Shown here one piece after another: positions 1 through 9,201 of a stretch of 64,000 bases of DNA. The notes under the pieces are model-generated. The model did no database searches. It saw nothing but the letters and a program-made list of their open reading frames with translations, and was not told the DNA's origin. Both the position numbers and the translations under genes were made by a program. The DNA comes from Mucilaginibacter sp. KACC 22063 (GTDB lineage Bacteria; Bacteroidota; Bacteroidia; Sphingobacteriales; Sphingobacteriaceae): contig NZ_CP117877.1 of assembly GCF_028736115.1 (NCBI RefSeq), positions 2,790,001 through 2,854,000 of the forward strand. Reading direction: 5' to 3'. Numbering within the stretch: the first letter of the stretch is position 1; every line of letters begins with the position of its first letter.

Positions 1-950
1 GGGATACTAATATGGTACTTTTGCGCCGCAGCTGGATTATATACACGCTTACGCACTTTCACCATTTCAGGCTTTAAGCCAGCCATTGAATGCGTTTTTA
101 AGTATTGTGCTGCCTGCAAACCTGCCTGGTAACCCCACTGGTAAATATCAGCACCAAATGCAGCTACAGCACCGCGCTGTACAAGCCCGGCCTCGCTGGT
201 AAATATTGGAACGTTACGCTGGTTACAGCTTTTTAATATAGTTTCAAATGCTGCGAATACGGTATTATCCGGATTGGCAAAAAAGGCATCAATATTTTTA
301 TCTAACAGCGATTGGGTTACCAATTGTGCATCGGCAGATGAATTTAATGGCAACGCCACAAGGGTAACATTTAAACTATCAGCTAACTTTTTAATCCGCT
401 GCATCGCATCCGCCGATTGTGGTTCCGACTGGTTATAGATCATTCCTATTATAAGTTTACCGGCTTTGGGCTTTAATATTTTCGGAATCAAAGAAAAAGA
501 GGTATCAATATAAGGCAGATCTTCCATAGCTCCGAACAAATTAGCCGGAGCTTTACCATCGGTGCCAATCAAATGTGCGCGTGCTGGTGTAGGAGAAACC
601 ATCTGGCAAATCGGAATTGTCTTTGTTTTTTGTGCTGCAGTTACGGTAGATAAGGTGGTACAGGTTGCCAGTAAATCAACCGGCTCAGATACAAACTGGT
701 TAACTATTTGCGTTAAGGTTGGTATGCTGCCTTGTGCATTCCGATATTCTATGCTTACTGTATGTTTGTCTTCACTAAACCCATTCTGTTTAAGTGCATC
801 TGTAAATCCGGTGCGCGCCTGTGCAATAGTTGCATCTTCAAAGGCATCAACAAAACCGATAACCGGTACACCTTTAGTATGTTTCTGGCTGCACCCCGCA
901 AAAGTGATTGCTATTGCAAGGGCTGTTAACTTTATTAGTAGCTGCTTCAT
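1..950 (-). CDS. ABC transporter substrate-binding lipoprotein, TrpX-like (3' end outside window)
   Basis: Reading the minus strand from the ATG at 950 gives about 316 codons open to the window edge, so the C-terminus is missing. The product starts with a lipoprotein signal (MKQLLIKLTALAIAITFAGC), with the lipobox cysteine at residue 20. It continues with a periplasmic-binding fold of the kind seen in the ABC-type substrate-binding family PF04392: VIGFVDAFEDA near the N-terminus, a GTDG segment mid-protein and a DAFFANPDNTVFAAFE segment later. In that family the ligands are often aromatic amino acids or related small molecules; the ligand here cannot be told. Permease and ATPase partners would lie to the left, outside the window. 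The 61 bp to the next gene form a divergent promoter region. Confidence 0.85.
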   Translation of the reverse strand, partial: MKQLLIKLTALAIAITFAGCSQKHTKGVPVIGFVDAFEDATIAQARTGFTDALKQNGFSEDKHTVSIEYRNAQGSIPTLTQIVNQFVSEPVDLLATCTTLSTVTAAQKTKTIPICQMVSPTPARAHLIGTDGKAPANLFGAMEDLPYIDTSFSLIPKILKPKAGKLIIGMIYNQSEPQSADAMQRIKKLADSLNVTLVALPLNSSADAQLVTQSLLDKNIDAFFANPDNTVFAAFETILKSCNQRNVPIFTSEAGLVQRGAVAAFGADIYQWGYQAGLQAAQYLKTHSMAGLKPEMVKVRKRVYNPAAAQKYHISI

Positions 951-1011
951 TGGCACTAAATTAACAATTAAGCAAACTCACGAGTGAATAATGTTGTAAT
1001 TTAGCATTTGC

Positions 1012-2157
1012 ATGATACCTATTGTTTCTAAACTTCCCCAAACACCCACTACTATATTTTCTGTGATGTCGGCGTTGGCCGCCGAAACCGGTGCTATAAA
1101 CCTTTCACAAGGGTTTCCAGACTATGACGCGCCAATTGAACTAATAGACCTGGTGAACAATGCTATGCGTCAGGGCCATAATCAGTATGCACCTATGCCC
1201 GGTTTAATTAACCTGCGCGAACAGGTCAGTCAGAAAACTGAGAAACTGTATGGCGCTAATTACGATCCGGCTACAGAAATAACCGTTACTGCCGGAGGTA
1301 CGCAGGCCATATTTACCGCTATAACAGCAATGATCCATCAAAACGATGAAGTGATCATTTTTGAACCTGCTTATGATTGCTACGCCCCGGTAATAAAAGT
1401 GATGGGCGGTGTAGTTAAATCGATGGAACTAACGCCACCTGATTATCGCATTCAGTGGGATATGGTGCGGAAACTGGTTTCATCTAAAACAAGGCTGATC
1501 ATTTTAAATTCGCCCCATAATCCAACTGCTACTACACTGCAACAGGAAGATATTGATGAGCTGATCAGCATTGTTAAGAATAGGGATATTTTAATACTGA
1601 GCGACGAAGTTTATGAACACCTGGTGTTCGACGGTAAAGCGCATTTAAGCATGAGCCGATATCCGGAACTACGTGAGCGTAGCTTTATCGTTGCATCATT
1701 TGGGAAGCTATTTCATACTACCGGCTGGAAATTAGGTTATTGCCTTGCCCCTGCCTACCTGATGGCCGAATTTAGAAAGGTGCACCAATTTAATGTGTTT
1801 AGTGTAAACACGCCAATGCAGTATGCCGCAGCCGAATATTTAAAGAACGAAGAGCACTATTTGAGCCTTGCCGGATTTTTTCAGGAGAAACGAGATCATT
1901 TCAGAAAAGGCCTTGAGGCAACCAAGTTTGAGTTGTTGCCCTGCAGCGGTTCTTACTTTCAGTCGGTAAGTTTTAAAGGCATTACAAATGAGAAAGATAG
2001 CGAGTTTGCTATACGCTTAACAAAGGAATTTGGGGTGGCATCTATACCGGTTTCTGCTTTCTACAGCCGGGCTACCGACCACCAGGTTTTGCGTTTTTGT
2101 TTTGCAAAAAGGCAAGAAACACTGGATAATGCCGTTGATAGATTGTTGAAGTTATAA
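1012..2157 (+). CDS. Methionine aminotransferase (PLP-dependent, class I/II; YbdL-like)
   Basis: 381 residues, the usual length for the fold-type I aminotransferases related to E. coli YbdL and to kynurenine/glutamine transaminase. The N-terminus carries INLSQGFPDYDAP. NSPHNPTATT and LSDEVYEHLVFDG are the substrate/PLP-contacting motifs, and SFGKLFHTTGWKLGY holds the Schiff-base lysine. Such enzymes convert 4-methylthio-2-oxobutanoate to methionine, often using glutamine as amino donor. The next gene (54 bp away, same strand) encodes an omega-amidase-like protein, which would hydrolyse the 2-oxoglutaramate product. That pairing supports a methionine-salvage role. Substrate assignment is by family and context, so a broader aromatic/methionine transaminase activity is possible. 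Confidence 0.85.
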   Translation: MIPIVSKLPQTPTTIFSVMSALAAETGAINLSQGFPDYDAPIELIDLVNNAMRQGHNQYAPMPGLINLREQVSQKTEKLYGANYDPATEITVTAGGTQAIFTAITAMIHQNDEVIIFEPAYDCYAPVIKVMGGVVKSMELTPPDYRIQWDMVRKLVSSKTRLIILNSPHNPTATTLQQEDIDELISIVKNRDILILSDEVYEHLVFDGKAHLSMSRYPELRERSFIVASFGKLFHTTGWKLGYCLAPAYLMAEFRKVHQFNVFSVNTPMQYAAAEYLKNEEHYLSLAGFFQEKRDHFRKGLEATKFELLPCSGSYFQSVSFKGITNEKDSEFAIRLTKEFGVASIPVSAFYSRATDHQVLRFCFAKRQETLDNAVDRLLKL

Positions 2158-2211
2158 ACTTTAATTAATTTGATTACTTAAACAATTTCTTATCCGAAAC
2201 CAGATTAATTT

Positions 2212-2991
2212 ATGGAGAACCTCAAGATTACTACTTTTCAGGGATACCTATTTTGGGAAAACGTTGATAAAAATTTACAAAATATATCACTGAAACTTTC
2301 GGGGATACGTGAAAAAACAGATCTGATTATTTTACCCGAAATGTTTAACACCGGGTTTACCATGAATGCCCCTCAGCTTGCCGAAGCCATGGACGGAAAA
2401 ACCGTTAAGTGGATGCAGCAAACAGCAGAAAAATATAATTGCGTTGTCACCGGCAGCCTTATTATTGCAGATGCCGGTAAATACTATAACCGCCTGATAT
2501 GGATGAAACCGGATGGCACTTATCAAAAATATGATAAACGCCATTTGTTTACCATGGCCAAGGAAGAAGAAACCTATACAGCCGGGCATGATAAACTGAT
2601 TGTTGAGTTAAAAGGCTGGAATATACGCCCTGCTATATGTTATGACCTGCGTTTTCCGGTATGGTTGCGTAACGTAGATGCCGAATACGACCTGTTACTA
2701 ATAGTCGCTAACTGGCCCGAAAAACGATCGCTGCACTGGCGCACACTGATACCTGCCCGCGCAATTGAAAATTTGTCATATGTGATTGGTGTTAACCGTG
2801 TAGGCCATGATGGTAACGAAGTTTACCATTCAGGCGATTCCACCTGTATAGATCCAAATGGAAAAGTTGTATACTATAAACGTGATGAAGAAGATATTTA
2901 CACTTTTACCATCAACTCCGACGAGGTAACAAAAGCCCGCAGATATTTCCCTTTTTTAAAGGATGCGGATGCCTTTTCCATTACAAATTGA
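2212..2991 (+). CDS. Carbon-nitrogen hydrolase, omega-amidase (YafV/Nit2-like)
   Basis: 259 residues, a complete single-domain nitrilase-superfamily protein. The catalytic triad is visible: Glu in LPEMFNTGF, Lys in KYDKRHLF and the nucleophile Cys in RPAICYDLRFPVW. ANWPEKRSLHWRTLIPARAIEN and GHDGNEVYHSGDS are typical of the YafV/Nit2 branch, which hydrolyses 2-oxoglutaramate to 2-oxoglutarate and ammonia. It follows a glutamine/methionine transaminase-like gene on the same strand, so the two probably form one pathway. No signal peptide; cytoplasmic. A rho-independent terminator lies 12 bp after the stop codon. Assignment to omega-amidase rather than another C-N hydrolase rests on motif style and neighbour. 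Confidence 0.86.
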   Translation: MENLKITTFQGYLFWENVDKNLQNISLKLSGIREKTDLIILPEMFNTGFTMNAPQLAEAMDGKTVKWMQQTAEKYNCVVTGSLIIADAGKYYNRLIWMKPDGTYQKYDKRHLFTMAKEEETYTAGHDKLIVELKGWNIRPAICYDLRFPVWLRNVDAEYDLLLIVANWPEKRSLHWRTLIPARAIENLSYVIGVNRVGHDGNEVYHSGDSTCIDPNGKVVYYKRDEEDIYTFTINSDEVTKARRYFPFLKDADAFSITN

Positions 2992-3003
2992 TCAAAACTT
3001 ACC

Positions 3004-3029
3004 AGCCTCGTTTTCAACGGGGCTTTTTT
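3004..3029 (+). terminator. Rho-independent terminator after the omega-amidase gene
   Basis: A 7-bp stem (AGCCTCG with CGGGGCT, one G-T pair) with a 7-nt loop is followed by a run of T. It closes the aminotransferase/omega-amidase unit. Confidence 0.75.
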
Positions 3030-3090
3030 ATTGCTACATACACCTAAACTTGTTATTTTGCGTTTTGTATTTCTGTGACCATTATAATCA

Positions 3091-6000
3091 ATGCAATCCT
3101 ATAAACTTACTGTAACTAAACTTATTGCGGGTGCCATGCTTTGCTTTACGGCAGCATTTGCGCAAAAAAAAATAGACCATACGCCGCTTGTTAATCCTTT
3201 CATAGGTACAGGCGGGCACGGGCACACTTATCCGGGTGCTGTTGTTCCTTTTGGTATGGTACAGTTAAGCCCGGATACACGTTTGGAAGGCTGGGATGGC
3301 TCATCGGGTTATCACTACACAGATACAGTTGTTTATGGTTTCTCACATACCCATTTAAGTGGCACAGGCATACCTGATTACTGCGATATACTGTTTATGC
3401 CCACCACCGGCGAACCTAAACTTTTAAATACAGAATACAGTTCGTCCTTTTTAAAGAAGAACGAGATCGCTTCACCGGGTTATTATAAAACCACACTTGA
3501 GAAGTACAAGATAGACGTTGAACTTACCGCAACTACCCGTGCGGGTGTACATAGATACACCTACCCAAGCGGTACTGAAAAGGCCAATATTATTATTGAC
3601 TTAAAACACCGTGACGAAGTGCTCGACTCGTGGATTGAAGTGGTTAATGACCATGAGATTCGCGGATTGCGCAGGTCAAGATCGTGGGCTAATGATCAGT
3701 ACGTTTACTTTTACGCAAAGTTTTCCAAGCCTTTTAAAACCTATGGCATAGCACTGAACGATCAGTTACAGGAAGGCAAGCAAAAGATAGAAGGCAAAAA
3801 CGTAAAAATGTTTATTCAGTTTAACGATCCAAAGGAAGTGATTGCTAAGGTGGGTATCTCCTCTGTAAGTACCGATGGAGCGCTTAAAAACCTGGATGCC
3901 GAAGTACCCGATTTCGATTTCAAAAGAATACAGAAGGCAGCAAAAACGGAGTGGATAAACGCCCTTTCAAAAATAGACGTTGAAGGAGGTGCGCCTTCAC
4001 TGCGCTCACAAAATAATGAAAATGATTACAACAGAAAACCTGCGTCTAAAAAAGCCGGTCCTCCTATAGATTATGCCAAGCAAAAGCAAGTAATCTTTTA
4101 TACCGCATTGTACCATACCATGTGCGCACCAAACATTTATAGTGATGTTGATGGCCAGTACAGGGGATTAGATCAGCAGATACACACTGCGCAGGGCTTT
4201 AATTATTATACTGTTTTTTCGTTATGGGACACCTTTAGGGCTGAACATCCGCTGTTTACACTCATTGATAAAAAACGCACCTCGGATTTTATCAAAAGCT
4301 TTTTGGCCATGTATGATGAAGGCAAGCTGTTGCCGATATGGCCGCTGGCTTCCAGTGAAACTTATTGCATGATCGGCAATCACTCCATCCCTGTAATTGT
4401 TGATGCTTATGCAAAAGGCATTCGGGATTTTGATGCAGAAAAAGCATTTACAGCTATGAAAGCTGCCGTAAACCGTAACCAATTCGGGCTTGACTCCTAT
4501 CGCAAAAATGGAGCAGTTATAGCCGATGATGAGCATGAATCTGTCTCAAAAACACTTGAATATGCTTATGACGACTGGTGTATTGCCCAAATGGCTAAAA
4601 TGCTTAAAAAGGATAACGACTATCATGAATTTATAAAGCGTGCGCAGTATTGGAAAAACGTTTATAACAACCAGAATGGGTTTATGCAGGGCCGTACCAA
4701 CGGGGGCTGGTATGCACCTTTTAACCCCACAGATATAAATAACAATTATACAGAGGGCAATTCGTGGCAGTACTCGTTCCTGGTACCACAGGATATAGAA
4801 GGCTTAATTGCACGCATGGGAGGTAAAGATGCATTTGAAAACAAGCTTGACGAATTATTTACCACAACCGATAAATTATCAGGCCGTGAACAGCAAGATG
4901 TAACCGGGTTGATTGGTCAGTATGCACATGGTAATGAGCCAAGCCATCACATGGCTTATCTGTATAATTTTACCGATGATCCGTCAAAAGGAGAAATGTA
5001 CCTGGCGCAGATCATGAATACGCTTTACAGCAATAAACCCGACGGGCTTGCCGGTAACGAAGACTGCGGGCAAATGTCGGCATGGTATGTCATGAGTGCG
5101 CTCGGTTTATATAACATTGCACCCGGACAGCAGCAGTTACAAGTTGGGGTACCGCAATTTGATAAAGCGGTTATCAATATGGAGAACGGCAAAAAGTTCA
5201 CCGTTTTAAACTCCGCTGCAAGCATGGGAAGGCTTAACTTATATCTTCAGGGATTGAGCCTTAATAAGCATGGCTACAATAAGTTATATTTAAATTACGA
5301 AGACATAACCAGCGGCGGCGAATTTGAGGTATTTACCGGAAGGCTTCAAAATAAACTTTTTTACCAAGACCTCGAGCACCCGGTTTCTAAAATTACGGAC
5401 GACCTGATTATCTCAAACCCTTATTTTACAAATTCAGCTAAAACCTTCAGTAAACCTTTTGATATCGAAATCAAATGCGCAGAACCCGGCGTAAAGATTT
5501 ATTATACCCTTGATGGTAGTACGCCTACCACAACATCAACCTTATATAATAAGCCGATAAATATCCCGGTTACAACAACGGTAAAAGCGATTGCGGTAAA
5601 AGATGGCAAAACAAGCTTTGTAAATGAAGGCACTTACCGAAAAATAAGGGACGACATCAAGCTTAAATTAAATAGCAGGTACCTGCCTAATTATGCCGCT
5701 CAGGGAGATATTGCATTAATTGACGGCCTGCATGGCAGCACTAACTGGCGTCTGGGTAACTGGCAAGGCTACCAGGGCACAGATCTGGAAGCTGTTATTG
5801 ACATGGGTTCTGTAAGGCCGGTTAAGGAAGTATCTCTTTCAGCATTGCAGGATACCCGTGCTTGGATCGTTTTCCCAAAATCGGTGCAGTATTTTGTTTC
5901 TGACGACGGAAAAAACTACAAACTGGGTACTACGGTAAACACTAAAGTGTCGGTTGATGATTTAAAAGTACAAACGCAAAGCTATACTGCGCCTTTAAAC

Positions 6001-6114
6001 ATCCGCACACGTTTTATAAAGGTTATTGCCAAGCAGTATGGCCCACTACCCGACTGGCATGAAAGCAAAGGGCAGCCGTCATACATTTTCGCTGATGAGA
6101 TCAGTGTGGAGTAG
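3091..6114 (+). CDS. GH92 family alpha-mannosidase, secreted, with C-terminal accessory domains
   Basis: 1007 residues. A signal peptide ends near residue 24 (AAFAQKK). The GH92 core is unmistakable: VNPFIGTGGHGHTYPGA at the mature N-terminus, GFSHTHLSGTG, and GNEDCGQMSAWYVMSALG in the catalytic (alpha/alpha)6 domain. GH92 enzymes are calcium-dependent exo-alpha-mannosidases acting on N-glycans or mannan. Typical members have about 750 residues. The extra 250 residues look like a chitobiase/hexosaminidase C-terminal-like domain (KIYYTLDGSTPTTTSTLY) followed by a discoidin/F5-8C-like domain (LIDGLHGSTNWRLGNWQGYQ), probably for carbohydrate binding. The gene has its own transcription unit, with a terminator before it and repeats after it. 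No SusC/SusD pair is near. Linkage specificity cannot be read from sequence. Confidence 0.95.
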   Translation: MQSYKLTVTKLIAGAMLCFTAAFAQKKIDHTPLVNPFIGTGGHGHTYPGAVVPFGMVQLSPDTRLEGWDGSSGYHYTDTVVYGFSHTHLSGTGIPDYCDILFMPTTGEPKLLNTEYSSSFLKKNEIASPGYYKTTLEKYKIDVELTATTRAGVHRYTYPSGTEKANIIIDLKHRDEVLDSWIEVVNDHEIRGLRRSRSWANDQYVYFYAKFSKPFKTYGIALNDQLQEGKQKIEGKNVKMFIQFNDPKEVIAKVGISSVSTDGALKNLDAEVPDFDFKRIQKAAKTEWINALSKIDVEGGAPSLRSQNNENDYNRKPASKKAGPPIDYAKQKQVIFYTALYHTMCAPNIYSDVDGQYRGLDQQIHTAQGFNYYTVFSLWDTFRAEHPLFTLIDKKRTSDFIKSFLAMYDEGKLLPIWPLASSETYCMIGNHSIPVIVDAYAKGIRDFDAEKAFTAMKAAVNRNQFGLDSYRKNGAVIADDEHESVSKTLEYAYDDWCIAQMAKMLKKDNDYHEFIKRAQYWKNVYNNQNGFMQGRTNGGWYAPFNPTDINNNYTEGNSWQYSFLVPQDIEGLIARMGGKDAFENKLDELFTTTDKLSGREQQDVTGLIGQYAHGNEPSHHMAYLYNFTDDPSKGEMYLAQIMNTLYSNKPDGLAGNEDCGQMSAWYVMSALGLYNIAPGQQQLQVGVPQFDKAVINMENGKKFTVLNSAASMGRLNLYLQGLSLNKHGYNKLYLNYEDITSGGEFEVFTGRLQNKLFYQDLEHPVSKITDDLIISNPYFTNSAKTFSKPFDIEIKCAEPGVKIYYTLDGSTPTTTSTLYNKPINIPVTTTVKAIAVKDGKTSFVNEGTYRKIRDDIKLKLNSRYLPNYAAQGDIALIDGLHGSTNWRLGNWQGYQGTDLEAVIDMGSVRPVKEVSLSALQDTRAWIVFPKSVQYFVSDDGKNYKLGTTVNTKVSVDDLKVQTQSYTAPLNIRTRFIKVIAKQYGPLPDWHESKGQPSYIFADEISVE

Positions 6115-6169
6115 ATTATAATTGCTTTCTTAATACAAATACTAAGTAAATTTAATTAGCGTAAGTAAT

Positions 6170-6201
6170 GTTACTTTTCTTTGACCACCAAGAAAAGTAA
6201 C
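6170..6201. repeat. Perfect 12-bp inverted repeat (hairpin)
   Basis: GTTACTTTTCTT at 6170-6181 and its exact complement AAGAAAAGTAAC at 6190-6201, with an 8-nt loop. The flanking CCAAAAGAAA suggests a member of a dispersed intergenic repeat family rather than a terminator, because no T-tract follows. Confidence 0.7.
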
Positions 6202-6335
6202 CAAAAGAAACTCGTCGCTGGCACCGCAGGCTATGTATGTTTTTGCTTTATCAGTTTTGTGATTACCGCCTGCGCTGAGGCGACATTTTAAGCTTACATT
6301 ATGCTACTGCTATCACATTTATAGTTTTTACCGTC

Positions 6336-6356
6336 ATGCCGAACTTGTTTCGGCAT
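6336..6356. repeat. Perfect 8-bp inverted repeat with 5-nt loop
   Basis: ATGCCGAA (6336-6343), loop CTTGT, TTCGGCAT (6349-6356). The word GTCATGCCGAACTTGTTTCG is a recognisable intergenic repeat type. It could fold into a hairpin at the 3' ends of either flanking transcript. Confidence 0.65.
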
Positions 6357-6475
6357 CCCAAAAGCAAGGCATTTTATCTTCATATTTTGTCATTCTGAAC
6401 GTAGTGAAGAATCTAATGTAAAGATCCTTCGCTTTGAACAGGATAACAAATTTGAATGCTCAGCTAACAACCTTG

Positions 6476-9091
6476 TCAACTATTTCCATGCAAATCAACT
6501 GATAAGCTACTCACAATGAGCCCTGTCCAGCCGGTTTGATGGTTAGCACCAAGGCCTTTACCAGTATCACCATCAAAATATTCGTGAAACAGAATATGAT
6601 CAGCAAAGTATTTATCGGTATAAAACTTCTGGTTACTGCCATAAACAGCTCGTTTCCCGTTTTCATCTGCTTTAAAGATAGACGACAAGCGGCGGCGCAG
6701 CTCATTAGCAACTTCGTTTAAGTTCATAAACTGTCCTGATCCTGTCGGGCATTCTACCTTAAATCCGTCGCCGTAATAAGTATAATATCTTACCAAACTT
6801 TCTATCAGCAGGTAATTTATCGGCAGCCATATCGGGCCGCGCCAATTGCTGTTACCACCGAAGAGGCCACTGTCGCTTTCTGCTGGGAGATACTTCACAC
6901 TAAATACTCTGCCTTCAGCCTCAATAGTATAAGGATGTTCCAGGTGATACTTGGAAACTGAGCGTACTCCGTAGGGACTTAAAAACTCGCTCTCGTCAAG
7001 TATACGCTTCAGCAAAGCCTTCATCCGGTGCCCACGCAACAAACTCACCAGCCTGCTTCCCTTATCATTTGCCTGGTTTAAGTGCGACACCTGCGCAGAA
7101 AGATCGGGCCGGTTATCGTAAAACCATTTTAAACGGTTGCTGAATATCGGGCTTTTTAAAACTTCCTGCGCTTCCATAACCTCTACAGCAAACATCGGAA
7201 TCAGGCCCACAATACTTCTTACACGCATTATTTCACTACTGCCATTGGGCAACACAATACGGTCATAGAAAAAGCCGTCTTCATCATCCCACATATCTTT
7301 ATTATCGTCGCCAAGATTGGTCATGGCACCGGCGATATACATAAAATGATCAAAGAATTTAGAAGCTATTTCTGCATAAGTAGGGTTTGTTGCCGTAAGC
7401 TCAGTAGCAATACGCATCAGGTTTAGGGCGTACATGGCCATCCAACTTGTACCATCGGCCTGTTCAATGTAACCGCCTGTAGGTAAAGGTGCATTACGAT
7501 CAAAAACCCCAATATTATCCAAACCTAAAAAACCGCCCTGAAAAATATTATTTCCTGATGAATCCTTACGGTTTACCCACCATGTAAAATTCAGGATCAG
7601 TTTATGAAACACCGATTCTAAGAAATAAGTGTCGCCTTTTCCGTTGTTGGCCGCCTTGTCAATTTGGTAAACTTTCCAGGCAGCCATGGCATGTACCGGC
7701 GGATTAGTATCATTAAACTCCCACTCGTATGCAGGTAATTGCCCGTTAGGATGCATATACCATTCCTGAGTAAGAATAATCAGTTGCTTTTTGGCAAAGT
7801 CCGGGTCAACCTTTGCTAAAGGCAGGCAATGAAATGCCAGGTCCCAGGCTGCAAACCAGGGGTATTCCCATTTATCCGGCATAGAGATAATTTCTCTTGC
7901 CGCAATATGCTGCCAGTTACTGTTACGCATTTTTAGGCGGCTGTCAGGTGGCGGGGGCTGCATAGGGTCACCCGTTAACCATTGATAAACGTTGTAATTA
8001 TAAAACTGCTTGTTCCACAACATACCGGCAAAAGCCTGCCTGATAATTGAGCGACTATCGTTCTCCTTGCAATCATCATATAGATCGTTGTAAAACTCAT
8101 CGGCTTCTGCTATGCGCTGGGCAAAAATCTTGTCAAAGTCCTCAAAGCTATTACCCGGATTTTTAGTAAGCCTAAGTTTAATTTGTTTACAGCCGCCTGC
8201 GGGTATAACCAGGTCATAATTAGCAGCGGCTTTGGTTCCCTTTTTATCGGGCGATACAGTATTTACACCATTAACGATATAATCATTTATAGCATCCTTG
8301 GGATGTTTATCTAAATTTGGTGCGTTGTACAGCCGTTGTATGTTTGTTTCATTATTGCAGAACAACCACTCAGGTTCTTCTTCGACAACCAGCCAATACT
8401 CGCCTAAAAGCCGATGGTAGATCTCAACAACGCCCCTTCCGTCTTTGGTAATGGTAGGGATATTCACATGCCTGCCCCATGCCCATGTATTACGGAACCA
8501 CACGGTGGGCATTACATTTATGGGCGCATCATGCTCACTGCGATTATAAACTGAGATCTCTATCAGCAAGTCATGCGATGAGTTTTTGGCATATTCAACC
8601 TGTACATCAAAATATTCGTTGTTATCAAATATGCCGGTATCAATCAATTCAAACTCAGGCTTGTCTCTGCCGCGCTGTTTGTTTTCGTTAACTAATTGCT
8701 CGTATGGAAATGCATGCTGCGGATACTTATACAGCATTTTCATGTACGAATGCGAGGGCGTAGAATCAAGATAATAATACAGCTCTTTTACATCCTCACC
8801 ATGATTGCCCTCGGGATTGCTCAAGCCAAAATAGCGTTCTTTGATGATCGGGTCTTTTTTATTCCACAAAGCAATTGCGAAACATAAATATTGCTGATCG
8901 TCGCAAATACCGGCAATTCCCTCTTCGCCCCAGCGGAAAGCTTTACTGCGTGCCATGTCATGCGTGATATAACTCCACGCATCGCCGTTGGCGCTGTAGT
9001 CTTCTCTAACGGTACCCCATTGGCGGTCGCTTACATACGGTCCCCAGGTTTTCCAGCTGGCGTCCTGCAATCTTGTTTTCTCGGCATTCAT
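6476..9091 (-). CDS. MGH1/GH63-like glycoside hydrolase
   Basis: 871 residues without a signal peptide, so probably cytoplasmic. The second half has the (alpha/alpha)6-barrel motifs of the GH63/mannosyl-oligosaccharide glucosidase-like group: PWFAAWDLAFHCLPLA, GQLPAYEWEFND, EQADGTSWMAMYALNLMRIA and NWRGPIWLPINYLLIE. The N-terminal half (WGPYVSDRQWGTVREDYSAN) is the beta-sandwich region of bacterial homologues, and the length of about 870 matches them. Related bacterial enzymes cleave alpha-glucosides such as trehalose-like, glucosylglycerate-like or mannosylglycerate-like substrates; the substrate here is unknown. The gene is monocistronic, divergent from the glycosyltransferase at 9202 and convergent with GH92. 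Confidence 0.85.
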   Translation of the reverse strand: MNAEKTRLQDASWKTWGPYVSDRQWGTVREDYSANGDAWSYITHDMARSKAFRWGEEGIAGICDDQQYLCFAIALWNKKDPIIKERYFGLSNPEGNHGEDVKELYYYLDSTPSHSYMKMLYKYPQHAFPYEQLVNENKQRGRDKPEFELIDTGIFDNNEYFDVQVEYAKNSSHDLLIEISVYNRSEHDAPINVMPTVWFRNTWAWGRHVNIPTITKDGRGVVEIYHRLLGEYWLVVEEEPEWLFCNNETNIQRLYNAPNLDKHPKDAINDYIVNGVNTVSPDKKGTKAAANYDLVIPAGGCKQIKLRLTKNPGNSFEDFDKIFAQRIAEADEFYNDLYDDCKENDSRSIIRQAFAGMLWNKQFYNYNVYQWLTGDPMQPPPPDSRLKMRNSNWQHIAAREIISMPDKWEYPWFAAWDLAFHCLPLAKVDPDFAKKQLIILTQEWYMHPNGQLPAYEWEFNDTNPPVHAMAAWKVYQIDKAANNGKGDTYFLESVFHKLILNFTWWVNRKDSSGNNIFQGGFLGLDNIGVFDRNAPLPTGGYIEQADGTSWMAMYALNLMRIATELTATNPTYAEIASKFFDHFMYIAGAMTNLGDDNKDMWDDEDGFFYDRIVLPNGSSEIMRVRSIVGLIPMFAVEVMEAQEVLKSPIFSNRLKWFYDNRPDLSAQVSHLNQANDKGSRLVSLLRGHRMKALLKRILDESEFLSPYGVRSVSKYHLEHPYTIEAEGRVFSVKYLPAESDSGLFGGNSNWRGPIWLPINYLLIESLVRYYTYYGDGFKVECPTGSGQFMNLNEVANELRRRLSSIFKADENGKRAVYGSNQKFYTDKYFADHILFHEYFDGDTGKGLGANHQTGWTGLIVSSLSVDLHGNS

Positions 9092-9201
9092 TGTTAATCA
9101 AAAGGTAAAACGCAAATAACGAAACAATATTGAAACTTAATACTGCATTTTGTTGTAAAAAGGATTTTCGGGAAATGCTTTTCCTTTACTAATTTGCGTA
9201 C

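Larger units (their letters stand above)
6115..6475. other. Gene-free 361-bp spacer with several dispersed-type repeats
   Basis: Between the convergent GH92 and GH63-like genes. It contains two perfect inverted repeats (listed separately) and, near 6391-6415, a stretch reading GTCATTCTGAACGTAGTGAA, a type of intergenic word common in Bacteroidota genomes. No open reading frame with coding character was seen. Transcripts from both sides may end here. Confidence 0.6.

Noticed and set aside
562..987. 141-codon open frame on the plus strand at the left edge
   Set aside because: It is antisense to a clear lipoprotein gene (1-950, minus) that shows family motifs and a lipobox; the plus-strand product has none.
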